Shown piece by piece: positions 50,095 through 62,179 of a stretch of DNA of 64,000 bases (its first letter is position 1; each line of letters opens with the position of its first letter). The stretch comes from Coprinus comatus (lineage: Eukaryota; Basidiomycota; Agaricomycetes; Agaricales; Agaricaceae): positions 1 to 64,000 of the forward strand of contig JAWPGT010000035.1 in the NCBI GenBank assembly GCA_034638255.1. The letters are read 5' to 3'. Position numbers and translations under genes: made by a program. The notes beneath the pieces are model-generated. The model was not told the origin of the DNA and did not search any database. It saw only the letters and a program-made list of their open reading frames with translations.

Positions 50095-51952
50095 TCAACC
50101 ATGTGAGTGGGCCGCCGAGTCTGTTGCAAATGTAGTAAGTTTGTTCGACTCCAACATAAATTCCTCGCTCCCAACCACTGTTACTTGTTGTCGAATGTGA
50201 AGTACAACTCTACACGCCAACACTGAATGAATGACCCGTTCAACACTAGTAAAAGAGATTTAGCACCCGTCATTGCATTAAAAACTCATGAAATGGAATG
50301 TAGCATACGATATTAATAATCTGGTATAGTTTTCCTATGGACCGTCAGTTGAGGCAATTAGTGGGATGGAATGGATGGCTAACCGATAATACAAAGATGA
50401 TAATCACGTTCAGCAATGCAAGTACTATTTATGTCGGGAGAGATCATGAGTACGTTTGATTCCGAGAGTCAGAGTCCACATGTCGAACATAAGCCTGTTC
50501 AAACGACCCCAGCAATAGATAGTTGCCACATACCAAAGATGTACATGTAATATTGAATACCTAGTAAATACTTCATTAGAAACATTCCTACTCTTATGTA
50601 GTGTACCATAACTTCATTACATAGGTCTGAACGTACCTTCAGTATATATGGTATTCAAGAGTTTTGAATGAGTACCACCTCTTACTAGAATGATCATCGA
50701 TCATCATTACAGTAGATTAGTACCATATACTCGAGAATAGGATTAAAATTAAACCATACAAATTGATGTTGCTCGGATTATCATGAGGGTCAGAATACCT
50801 CCAAAAAGAACCTTCAATTTGTTTGAAAGTTACAAACTGATGTGAGTGGCCTACTCACCTCCATCATACACCATTAATAAAATATAGCACACCGCGACAA
50901 TTTTATTTGCTCCTAAGAAAAAGCATCCTCGGAGAAAAGTGGATGTTTCATCTATCACACCAATGTCACGGTTTGGGTCAGGGGATAAATTAAAGAACTC
51001 GCAATGGATAAATTTCAGATGAAGTGCAACCAACACACTTTCTGACACGCATAACACAATAAACCCAACATAAAGTATATACGTTATTCTTTTATCTTCT
51101 TTCCATAAAGCCCATGTTCTCATTGTTAGAATCACTGTTTAGAAAGAAAAACGTTCTTTTACTAGTACTCCGAAATTTGAGTAATTCCTAACTCACATTC
51201 CGCAAGCATAATTCCTATAACGAATGTACCTTGTGATTTATAAACATGAGATAAATTAATGTGACACAAGTCAAACAAAGCCGGATACTCACAAGCAGAA
51301 TACTGATAAGCAATTCTACAAGTTGATGTAACATCCGAACCATGTAGAACTGATAGTTTAATTCAGATGTTATAGATTAGTAAAAAGTTACAAACATCTA
51401 AACTCACCATAATACGCAATGAAACTAAGATCCAAAAACGGCAGATACCTCACTAAAAAGTATAGCACCTTCATCATATTCCATTTAGCTTTCCATACGA
51501 AGGACATTTCCATATCCAACGTCAACAACCAGTCATAAATCTGAATATCAAGAGATTCAGAAATCAGAAATGTAATTTTTGAACATTTCAGAGCGGGGGG
51601 GGGGCGGGTGGCGTAACAAAAATGCAAAAAAAAAAAGTGATATTATTTACCAATACAGTTGTTGACGAAACTGAAGTTTATGCATGTATGTAGTGTAGTA
51701 TTAACGAGTCAGGGGTGCCGATGATCAATCGATTAACGATTTAATAAATTAATGAATGAGCTTACTGATGACAATCTAATTATCCAACACACATCCACAT
51801 TTTCAAAGATAGTATTAGAGAGACTACTACCAACCTAAAAGGTCTCCATCACTCACCCCAGAAATTTGTAAAGCAGTTTTCGCAGTTATCAAGATATCCA
51901 ATAACTGTGATAAAAGGTCTGATCTGATAACAATTGCATTTGCATCTTCCAT
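50095..51952 (-). CDS. DUF6533-family polytopic membrane protein
   Basis: The start at 51952 reads MEDANAIVIRSDLLSQLLDI, then LITAKTALQISG and a GT donor. The core QIYDWLLTLDMEMSFVWKAK and KVLYFLVRYLPFLDLS lies at 51415-51545. Then GTFVIGIMLAE, ILTMRTWALWKEDKRITYIL, LRGCFFLGANKIVAVCYILL with MVYDGG, ILTLMIIRATSICMV, NTIYTEG, IQYYMYIFG and LALLNVIIIFVLS. The last exon reads LERVIHSVLACRVVLHIRQQ, with Leu in place of the usual Met before ERV, and ends DSAAHSHG and TGA at 50095-50097. Exon order is as in the other family members. The microexon region (about 51645-51665) does not show the usual TATTGYAAYG. Confidence 0.8.
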
Positions 51953-53612
51953 CGTGTTCAAACTTCACTCTAGTTTGTTTTTGGTATTGGTATTGGTATT
52001 GGTATTGGTAAGGGTTATGATTCAGGAGGGTGAAATAGTATGTGGTATATGGTTCGTTTCGAAGGGAGTAATATTACTACTTAAACAGCAAGATGATATA
52101 GATCTCCCTTGGTCACTTTAAATACAACCCCTATAAATGCTTAGTATTCGAACTTGACTTCGAATCATCAAAAGATTCGTCTCCTGAGTCCTGACTCCTG
52201 AAAATAGTCTTCCGAAAGTATCCTAATTACTTCAAAAAGTATACAGTCACTCACGATCTTGAGTCTTGACTTAGTCATTCACACTCACACATTTGAATGC
52301 AACAGTTACTAGCTTACAGATAGATGGAGGGCTTCAAAAAGTTTCACACATACGCCAAAAAGGGTTGTCAATGATTGATTAATGAACTACCTCCGCAACC
52401 ATCACAAAACCCATATCATCCTATGTTAAAAAAACTTGATTCAACACAACATTAATAATTACTATCGTTGTGCATCATCATTCTCACATCTCCATTACCA
52501 CCTCGACCACCTTACTAATACATCACTAGTAAAACAACAATACTATACATTCCCAATCTAATCCTTTATTTACCCACCCACCCACCATCCCTCAGAATGA
52601 CATTAGATTCGACTCCGAACGATCAGGGGTCCAGGTGCCAGTTGAGCGCTTTGAGCTCTCATCGTTCTTCCATTATTACATCTCCAAGCTGAATCGTCCA
52701 TATCATATTCCGTTATCCATATACCTAATATTCTCCCTCTTTTTAAACTAATAAACATGTTGTGGTTTCCTGAGTCCTCCCAACCTCGAACCTGAGACTT
52801 GAAGTATCATTCCGTAAAATTATTGTATACATATACATGATCATAGTAGTACCACGGTCCAACCTACACGAGTTTCACAAACAAGACTCAAAACATAGAG
52901 GAAAATATAGTTTGTCAATGTAAATAACGACGAGCCTTGGACTCTGAATCATAAATAATAATAATAATAATAATAGTAGTAGTAGTAGTAGTTACTAATA
53001 TCCGGCCAGCCATAAGGTGCATAAGTAATGAATTCGAGGGTCAAAAACTTCCCAAGTTCAAAATCACTTTATTTATAATCGAGTTGTCTATCTAATTCTA
53101 ATATTTAAAAACACAATTTATAAGTTATAGTAATAAGTGGCCAACTGTAAACCCACACACACCCCACTCCAAATAGATCAATAACTCTAGAATTTGAGTG
53201 GGTTAAACCCCCTATTCGGTTTTTATGTATCCATTCAAGAATCAATGTGGTGCCGACAGATAAATCATGATGGGGCAAACAACTTCAATCAATATAGAAC
53301 TAGGTCCTCCAAAAAATGAGAAGGTGAAGTTGCTAGTGAAACGACTCAGGAATATTCACTCAACCGTGAATGTCTCTCAAACACTACCAAGAAAAGTTCA
53401 TAAAATCATCATGCTCGACAAGCCAACTCAAATTCACAAATCTCAGAACAACGAAAGCCAATATCAAATATTATAATTATCAACCACCACCACCGTCAGT
53501 TCCACAACAACTACTGAACAACTCCATCAGCCACCAACACACCTAAACCAAAAAAAAAAATATCTAAGAATTACAAAACCATAGAAGAAATTCTACAATT
53601 TTTTTTTTTAGT
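51953..53612. other. gene-poor region with simple repeats
   Basis: It holds a ggtatt hexamer repeat (about 51988-52010), an aat/agt trinucleotide repeat (52961-52992) and AT-rich unique DNA. A 69-codon ORF at 53267-53476 shows no family mark. Confidence 0.55.
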
Positions 53613-54883
53613 TTAAGAAGCCTTAGCAAACTCCTTTCCCTTCTCAATATTCTTCTTCAATTCCGGCAAGCAAGCAGCAAGCAATTTTTCTTCTTCAGCC
53701 GAAATTTGTCCAATAGGATGAATCTTCTCTACACCATTGGGCTAAAATCATCAAAAAAAAACATCAACACGCGTCACAAAAATAAAAGCAAAGGAAGAAA
53801 AAAAACATACACCAAGTTCAACGTTCGAAGAGAAGAAATCAACACCTTGATCTTCATAAAGGGGACTCTTAACAAAAGTAGGTGTAACAACCCCTTCTCT
53901 CCATTCAACCCTCTCAAAAGTGCATTTGTGAACTTGGCACCAGCATAAGCCATAGAAAGTGTAGCAGATCCAGCACCATCCTTAGCTTTCACAACCTCAT
54001 CTCCACCAAATTGAATCCTATGAACCAACTTTTCGTACTTCTCACCAGCAACAGCCTTACCGAACTGACTTTGGGAAAGAAGTGGTACAATCGTAGGTCC
54101 ACTGTGTCCACCAATGACGGTAACACCAGTTTTTGATGGGCTAGCCTCAACGAGTCCACCGAGGAAACGAGCGGCACGTACAACATCAAGAGTTGTTACA
54201 CCAAAGAGGCGACGAGGGTCAAAGACACCGGCCTTTTCAAGCGTGGCAGCAACGATGGGAACGGTGGAGTTGACAGGGTTGGAGATGACGAGGATGTGTG
54301 CTTTAGGAGAAACGCGAGCAACAGCTGCGGCGAGGTCACGAACGATAGATGCGTTGGTCTATATGACGAGTTATAATGGAAACCGGGTAAGCGGAATGAA
54401 CGGATCATTTGGGGATTGAACTCACGTTGAAAAGATCGTCACGGGTCATCTGAAATTATTGAGAATTAGTATACTTGGAAAATACTCTTTTATAGATGTA
54501 GAACTTACACCGGGCTAGAAGAGAAACGTCAGTATTAAATTCAAATAAATAAAATAAAAAAAGAGACACACCTTACGGGGAACACCAGCAGGGATGACGA
54601 CAACCTCAACACCTTCAAGAGCCTGATCAAGTTGGTCTGCAGCATAACCATTAACTTCACTAGCAGTATCAACATGGCTAACATCAGCAGCAACACCAGG
54701 TGCACCACGAATATCATAAAGGCTAAGACTAGTAACAAGAGGATCGCTCTTGAGTAGAAGAGACAAAGGTTGACCAATACCTCCACCAGCACCAAGAACT
54801 GCAACCTTTGTAAGTCTAGCAGCGGAAGAAGAGAAGAGACGAGAAGAAGGAGCCAAAGTACGAGTAGCTGAACGAGCAAACAT
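53613..54883 (-). CDS. malate dehydrogenase, mitochondrial, with an apparent one-base frameshift
   Basis: The start [20 protein letters not shown] is a typical mitochondrial targeting peptide. The Rossmann motif [20 protein letters not shown] follows, then [55 protein letters not shown] (substrate-binding region) and [20 protein letters not shown] (active-site His). A later exon ends [11 protein letters not shown]. At the CCCC run 53891-53894 (GGGG in gene sense) one base appears to be missing. The expected [20 protein letters not shown] lies in the next frame, and the last exon [20 protein letters not shown] ends KEFAKAS and TAA. It converts malate and NAD to oxaloacetate and NADH in the citric acid cycle. 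The frameshift is probably a homopolymer error, since all other parts are fully conserved. Confidence 0.93.
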
Positions 54884-54978
54884 GGTGGTTGTGGGTATTA
54901 GGAAACAAGAACGTGTGACGAAGTCGACTGTTTATATATATTTCACACATTTTCTTCGGGAATCCTCGGGTTCTCCTT
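54884..54978. promoter_or_regulatory. 95-bp bidirectional promoter, MDH / cyclin C
   Basis: The start codons of the divergent MDH and cyclin C genes are only 95 bp apart. A tttatatata block lies at about 54929-54938. Confidence 0.6.
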
Positions 54979-57387
54979 ATGGCCACCGACTTTTGGGGCA
55001 GCTCTCATTAGTATGTAATTCTCTCTGCCTAATTACGACGAAAAGCTTACTGTATTATACCAGCAGGCGATGGATTGTAGACAGAGCAACCGTACGCAGG
55101 GCCAGGGAGGAGGATCTGCGGTATGTGGATGACCCTCAGTATCTACAGTACCTCGCCATCTACTTTGCAAATGGTCAGTCTCTTTCTGCTCTACGACTAC
55201 GACTATACTCATACTCCTAATCAGCAATCACAAAGCTAGGAAAGAAACTGGGACTACGACAACGCGTCATTGCAACAGCAACTGTCTTTTTCAGGCGTTT
55301 CTACCTCAAAAACTCGTATTGCGAAACAGATCCTTTCGTTGTAATAGCCGCATGTTGTTATGTTGCTGCAAAGGCAGAAGAATCACCTGTTCATATCAAA
55401 ACAGTCATCTCAGAAGCACGTTCAGTATTCAACAACGATATATATCAAGTCAGAAACTTTCCAACAGAAAACACAAAACTAGCAGAAATGGAATTTTATC
55501 TTGTCGATGACCTCGAATGTGATCTCACAGTCTTTCATCCTTATCGTACTCTTCTTGCTCTTTGTAAAAAAGAAGCTACAGAAGGTATGACTCCTGCTGA
55601 TATCGATGAAGCTGAAGCTGGAGAAGTTGGTGTGGGTATTGGTTTAGATGATGGTCCTAGGTATTGGGGAACTGGTGAAGGAAGACTAGAACTATCAATA
55701 GGTGCTCTTCAAACTGCTTGGTACGTCCTAATACCCATTCCCTTCTACCACCTCTTAATGAATATAATACAGGTTTATTATAAATGATACATATCGTTCA
55801 GATATATGTCTCCTCTATCCACCTCACTTGATAGCCATATCCGCAATCTATTTGACATTCATCCTATACACACCTCAACGAACTATAATAACACCACTAC
55901 TTCCCTCTTCTTCTTCTCCATTATCATCTTCACCACCAACAATTGAAGATCAACCAACACCAACACCTACCTCTTCTTCTTCAACAACAAAACCATTACT
56001 ATCTCAACCACGTCGTTCATCACGTACTACAACTACAAAAAGTACTACAAACACACCAACACCACCTTCCCATTCTCACTCACATTCACATTCAACACCA
56101 CTCCGTTCAAACTCTTCATTCTCTAATCAAACCCCAGGAACATCAACATCAACAATAGCACAAACTCAAGACCCAATTCAATTCCTATCAGATCTAAACG
56201 TCTCATTACCATTAATAGCAACCATATCTCAAGAAATAATCTCATTATACACGTTATGGGATACTTATAAAGAAGATGTTCAACCTGAAGGAAAATCAAA
56301 ATCCAGTTCTAAATCCGGTTCAACTTCAACTCCAACTCCAAATTCCAAATCCCAATCTCATCATACGCATACATCCACTTCCACACATACAAACACAAAT
56401 ACGAATACGAATACGAATACACCTGGATCAGGATCTCGAACAGGTTCTCCGTCGACTTCTTTAACCACTACCAATATCACTACTACGAATCCAGGAATGG
56501 TTACTATAACACCTAACAAAAAAACAAGAGCAGCTATAAATGTTTCACATACTCATTTATCTACCCCTTCTATGTTTACACCTTCCGCTTCGTTTATGAA
56601 TGATATGGATTTTGGAGGTGGGAGTGGTATTATTGGAAGTGGTAATGGTGGAAATGGTAATGGTAATGGGGGAGGAGGGGGAGGAGGGGGAGGAAGTAAT
56701 ACAAATGGAGGAGGAGAAATAACAGCTCCATATCTAACTTCCTTACTTCTCAGAATGAGAGAATCGAAATTAATGGATGTGGCTATTACTTCACCCAATT
56801 CAAACTCAAACTCAAACTCGAATTCTGGTTCTAACAAAAATATGGGATCGATAGTGATGGGTCATTTAGGTGGTAGTGGGATGAAACGTAAATACCCTTC
56901 CCATTCGCATCAACAACACCAGAACCTGAGCCTGAACCAACATCCACATCCACATCAACTCCAACACCAACTTCAGCATTCACACCAGCACCAACTTCAA
57001 CTTCAACATTCACACCAACACCAATCCCAACTTCAACATTCACACCAACATTCACATCAACATCAACATCAATTACCCTTACCTCTACCAATGTCAATGC
57101 CAATGCCAATGCCAATGTCGATGCCTATGCAAATGCAATTATCAATGCCAATTCAAATGCAAATGTCTGGTATGTCTGGTATGTCGAATATAACAAGCGG
57201 AGGTGTTGGTCAAGTACAGGTACAAGGAGGTCAAACGCAGGGACAAACGCAGGGAGGAGCACAAGTACAAACACAAGGAGGGGTACAAGCACAAGCTCAA
57301 ATACAGGGACAGGGACAGGGACAGGGAGGAGGTCAAGTACAGGAGGAGGAGGAGAGGAGGAGGAGGAGGAGGAGGGAGAGCGGTTAA
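54979..57387 (+). CDS. cyclin C-like (Mediator kinase module cyclin) with very long low-complexity insertions
   Basis: Exon 1 MATDFWGSSH joins to YRRWIVDRATVRRAREEDLR and YLQYLAIYFAN. Then come the cyclin box ITKLGKKLGLRQRVIATATV with FFRRFYLKNSYCETDPFVVI, AACCYVAAKAEESPVHIKTV, MEFYLVDDLECDLTVFHPYR and, after a charged insert, LELSIGALQTAWFIINDTYR with DICLLYPPHLIAISAIYLT. This is the cyclin C / Ssn8 pattern (start SSHY.RW.VDR), which partners CDK8 in the Mediator kinase module in the nucleus. The last exon (about 55772-57387) is one long ORF. Conserved pieces LPLIATISQEIISLYTLWDT and TAPYLTSLLLRMRESKLMDV are separated by long stretches rich in Ser, Thr, Asn, Gly, His and Gln. At about 760 residues it is far longer than the usual 250-350. 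A decayed copy lies at 48790-49665. Confidence 0.88.
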
Positions 57388-57566
57388 TAAAATGTTGGAG
57401 AGGACTCAAGCTGCTGGTTGAAATATCGATTATTGAATGTTGAATGTTGAAAGTAACGTTGATTGTCTACTGTTAATTTTGACGTCATTAATGGGTAATT
57501 TAAGTAATGAGTTCATTTTGTCACTTTTGTGTTGGCGTTTGGTGTTGATGTTGCGTGTTGCGTGTT

Positions 57567-57598
<32 letters not shown>

Positions 57599-58020
57599 CT
57601 TTTTCTTTGGTGTGTTGGCATTGGTTGGGCGATAGTGTTGTGTGTGTTGGACAGGATGAGATTCAGAGGAAACGTTATATCCATTCGTATTTTCTCTATC
57701 CCAGTTATGTTATATACCCAGTAACGTTAGTACGTAGTATGTACTTGTATACATAAATAAGGTTTTTTTTTTTTTCAGTTTTGTGCATTAGATTTTGTGT
57801 ACTAATATTTAATAGTGACCATATATCATAAGTATAAGTTGTTGTATAAAGCCTAGAGGGTAACATTAAATGAATGAGAACATTACAAAGAACGTGCTAG
57901 GTGCTTACGGGGGGACAATGACGAGTAAACAACTACGAGATCCGGTCTGTTAAGTAGTACTAGTACTAGTACTAAGAGGGAGAGGGAACATTGGGGAACA
58001 GGTAAGAGATTCGTTAGGGT

Positions 58021-58145
58021 ATAAGATGGAGACTTTCCATCTTAATATATACACTGTGTGGATGACTCGATAATCTAACTGGATTATCGAGTACATACCT
58101 AAACTTTACTCTGAGACCCACGCTCACGAGCAAAGTAAAGCTTGG
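58021..58145. repeat. three consecutive hairpins
   Basis: Inverted repeats: taagatgga / tccatctta (about 58022-58044, 9-bp stem); actcgataatc / gattatcgagt (58065-58092, 11-bp perfect stem, 6-nt loop); and a weaker ctttact / agtaaag pair (about 58106-58142). Loops are short for the first two. This is not a gene I recognise. Confidence 0.6.
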
Positions 58146-59138
58146 ATAAATACTTGCTAGCACTTGATAATCTTCCGGCTTCGGAATTGCTGACATACTA
58201 GTAATTCATACTTAACTAACGAACCTCGGACAACACATCATGCATCACGCATCGAGAGTCACTAATTGTAGTACTAGGGAACTCCACCACCCGGACTCCG
58301 AATCGTTTCAACTAAGTCAAGTTTGTTACCAAGACTTCTCTCACTATTCAACGTTTCAACCGCAGGGGTTTTTTTCGATGACCGTAGCCTTTATATCAAG
58401 AAGCTAAGTCGCCTGAAGCCGAACAGTATTAACTTGAAGTACTGAGTCGTGGTTGTTAACTCAATACTGATTTAAGAATACATCTCCTTCGATGACGTAC
58501 AACATACCACCACGTTTATGATAATCTCCCATCGATACGATAACATCTGCCTTCCATTATACATCAATTCAATCTCATGGTCCTCAAGACCTCATATAAT
58601 ATCATATAGAATCCAAACAACCCTCAATCGTACAATGCAAAGATAAATACACACCTAGGTATATAATCCCACTATAGGTCTCGTATCATTCTTTTCCTTG
58701 AGCAACCACCTTTCAACAAATTCTTCGGTTCTCCCGGAAACGGATTTCCATAACCGCCTTTCTGTCCTCATCCCCTCTTTTTTATTTTCCCCAACTTTTC
58801 CCTCTTCTTCCCCTTTTCTCCTCGCTTATCGTTTAATTGCTTTCGAATCAAACACTTCCACTCCTTTCTTCAGCTTTTGTTTTGCTTTTTGTTTCTTTTT
58901 GCTCTTTTTTTTTGCTTTCAAAGTAGAGAGTTGAGTGGATGTAGTGTCGTCTGGTGGTTGAGTGGGTTGTCTTGTGTGTGTGTGAGAGAAGTGATAAGTA
59001 ATGCGTGCTTGATGTTTTTTTAAATGGTTAGTTTTTTCTTTTCCATGAATTTAATGAAATGAGTGTAAAGAATGACATGAGGCTGAAACTCTTCTAATTC
59101 AGATTTGATTGAAGTTGATAATCACACTGTCGTTTACT

Positions 59139-59177
59139 CCTCCTCCTCCTCCTCCTCCTCCTCCTCCTCCTCCTCCC
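59139..59177 (+). repeat. (TCC)n microsatellite
   Basis: About a dozen TCC units in a row in non-coding DNA. Confidence 0.85.
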
Positions 59178-60339
59178 CTCCTTGACATTCATTTTGTATT
59201 GTCAGTTTCATTGAGCTATGAAGTTTTTTAAGTATGTGTATTTCTCTACAAAATCAAGGGTCAAGGTAGTCCGAAATCCTAATCCGAATTTTTCATTTCC
59301 CTTTTGTAGTTTACTTTAAGCATAATGACTGTTTGGTACCACTGGTGTTTCTGCATAATTTGATGCTGATGTGTGAGATGGTAGACGGGTTTGCTAATAA
59401 GCCTAGTTAGGTGATAGTAGTCAGTTCGGTGGAAGATTTGTTAGGGAAATTGAAATTTGTTGTGTTGAGATTTTTTTTGTTTTTTGATACCCTTAAGTTG
59501 GTCGGATCGCATGATCATCTAAGAGAGACAAGTCTTGGATTCCTATGGGATAAGAAACAAAGCCGATGCTTGTAAGTAGGAAATCTCCTATGTACTACAT
59601 ATTTCAAAAGGAAAAAAAAGGAATAGCTTGGCCCAATTATTGAATCTTATTGGCCCGCGAGACGGAGTTAATACAAAAAAAATTGAATGTCTTGGCAGAA
59701 CTATTGAATGGAATCTCATTATCCCGCGGAATTCGTTTCTGTATCTTACTATGATTGGTTGTTTCGAAGAGACGATCAAGTTCTTACTTCACAGTTCCGA
59801 GCACCCTTTTCCAATCCCTTGGGACTCACTGTCATAAATCCGAATATTCGCAAATACTCTAAAAGCCTCAACAACACAACTACTGTAGCGGAAGAATAGT
59901 ACCAGTACGGATGACCCGTTGCATACTTTACATGAGTCCCCAGGGCTACAACAATATACTAGTACGATTGGCGGTATGAGCTCATCGATTATCGTCATCA
60001 TGGCCGGTCGGGGGTAGTACCTGGATCAGCGGCTCGGACACCACAAGACTGTCAAGAAGCATTGATTTGCTGTCTAAATTTTTTTCTCGCTTCTTTAAAC
60101 GTCGCTTGCTTATCAGCACTCAACTTGTCAACTTGAATCAATTTTCAATCATTTCCTTAACGATTAACGTTAATTTAACCCGGTCCCTATATAACAAGTT
60201 CTACACACTACAGATACATCTTTTGGCAATGCTTCTACATTTTAAATTCTAAAACCATCCATCATCATGAGACATCGTATATCATATCCATCGTATACTA
60301 AGTCATAGTTTGCATGAGTGTTATGAACATATCCCATCT

Positions 60340-62179
60340 TCAAACTTCATTATCCATAGAGTCCATACGTAATTTGACTTCAAGAGGTTGATCATGACAA
60401 TGACCGGGATGATGATTTGCATTTCGATGTTGTTCATCACTGGTACTTGCGTTTCCTGATTCTATTCCTTCAAAACTATTATCCATATTTACATCCGCTC
60501 CGAGATTTCCAATGGCTCTGAAAACAATTGAAGTTTGTGATATGTTCATGTTCGTATTTAAAACTGGGTTTCGTCGTGGACTACGAGCTCCTATTGTGGT
60601 GGTTGGATATTCTCTGTTCTGAGAGAGGGAACGGAGGTTAAGAATGAGACGGGAAATCATGGTTGCTGTGATGAGTTGACTGAAGGATGCTCCAATAGCT
60701 TTAACATCAGGTTCTGCGATCTGAAGGATATGTGATTCTGATTAGTTTCGAAATCGATCTTGACTAGTAGAGGGATGCACGTACGAAATATATCAAAGTG
60801 TTCATGAGGTTTGCGAGAAATATAAGGAAGAAATACCAAGTTCCATCGCGGATGAGAATGTTAAGTGTCCTTTGGACAGGTATAAATCAGTACCTATTAT
60901 CATAGTCAATGAAAAGTGGTATCTTACGGAGAGTAGGCACGAAACTGGAAGAAATGCCTTCCTCGCCACATTGTGAGAAGAAATATGAGAGAGTCTGTGA
61001 CGAGAGGTGTGATCCAAATGAATGCTGCATGAAGAGAGAATGAGGATGGAGATTAGATGTCGAGAGAGTGAAGAAACCGACGAAAGAGTTTGCTATCGCC
61101 CGTCAATATACAACCTAAAATGGGTTAGTAGCTTGAACAAGTGATTACCGAATGTGATTGATTTAAGCTTACCAGTGAGTCCCGGAGGGAGACGAACCGC
61201 TATAGAATCCCTGTGGCGTTAACAGAAGCACTTCTATAAGGCTAATATGTATTGAACGCACGAAATCCAGTTCTTATTCCTATTGAAGAGACAACGATTT
61301 GTGATATCCATGCCGTCATTAACAATATTAATACGCGTAGGCTTCGCTGATACAGGGCGAAGACTCGAATTATCATGACAACTGTAATATGATCAGATTT
61401 TGATGTTGCTACAATGTCAAGGACATACGTTGCGCAACTGGGTATAAATTAGCTTTGATACTCTTAATATGAAAATTATCTGCGTACTAGCAACAAGAAA
61501 TATCGTCGAAGCCCCCTCAAAAAGGACAAAACGTCGACAACTAATGATAAGTAAGCTTCAACTTATTTAGTTGCATGTAACGACGTCATCTCCTCACACC
61601 TAGAGTGATGAAGATAAGATTAGGTACGAATAACAAATAGGCAAAACTCACGTCATCTGTCCAATGCGGGTTATTGAAGGCTAGTTTTAAGTTAGTATTG
61701 CGCATAATCTACAACTTAAAAATGCAGACCATCAAGGAGAATGATAAACTGTAGTGGTGTACCGTAACGATTGATGAAGAACAAGACTGTTGCCCCCGAG
61801 AAGGGTTGTTTCCAAACCCGTTCCACCTATTCAGGATTCGGGAAGTGTTCACAGCTCAGGAGAGGAGCTACATACCTCTTTCGAGAACGTCAAAACTAGA
61901 TCATAGGCTACGTTAGTCAAATTATAGGTATTTGGCCGATAAAGAACATACGATGGTCGTAAACTAGCATTACAAAACCAGCAAGTTGAAAATATTTCCC
62001 TGCTGTTCTAAAAGCATGTCAAAACTCTTCAATTTTTAAAAAACAAAACCAGAAGACTGACAAATTTAACGCCAACATGGCAAAAGCACGATTATTCACC
62101 ATCTTGGAGCAAATGCTTTTGTAAACCCTATAACCATACCCGTGTAGTACTTATACTGTTGTCTTCGCCTCTCCGCCAT
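60340..62179 (-). CDS. DUF6533 domain membrane protein, classical subtype
   Basis: The start at 62179 reads MAERRRQQ, and after an intron TAGKYFQLAGFVMLVYDH. The next exons give LLTFSKE and VERVWKQPFSGATVLFFINR, the DUF6533 signature (VYDHLLTF..E...VW...VLFFINRY). Downstream, CRRFVLFEGASTIFLVAS, then MIIRVFALYQRSLRVLILLM and TAWISQIVVSSIGIRTG follow. Later exons: AFIWITPLVTDSLIFLLTMW, RTLNILIRDGTWYFFLIFLA with NLMNTLIYF, and IGASFSQLITATMISRLILN. A His/Asn-rich cytosolic tail ends at 60340. Seven membrane spans are likely. This matches the common basidiomycete DUF6533 proteins more closely than the RYLPF-type genes of the rest of the window. It is divergent from the O-methyltransferase gene. 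Function is unknown. Confidence 0.83.

Larger units (their letters stand above)
57388..60339. other. 3-kb gene-poor region with hairpins and simple repeats
   Basis: It contains a run of about 28 T (57570-57598), a tagtac repeat (57955-57974), three consecutive hairpins (58021-58145) and a tcc trinucleotide repeat (59139-59177). ORFs at 58698-58934 and 59628-59837 have no family marks. No RNA gene was identified. Confidence 0.5.

Noticed and set aside
56553..57409. Several minus-strand ORFs rich in Val, Pro or Phe-Glu
   Set aside because: Antisense shadows of the low-complexity tail of cyclin C.
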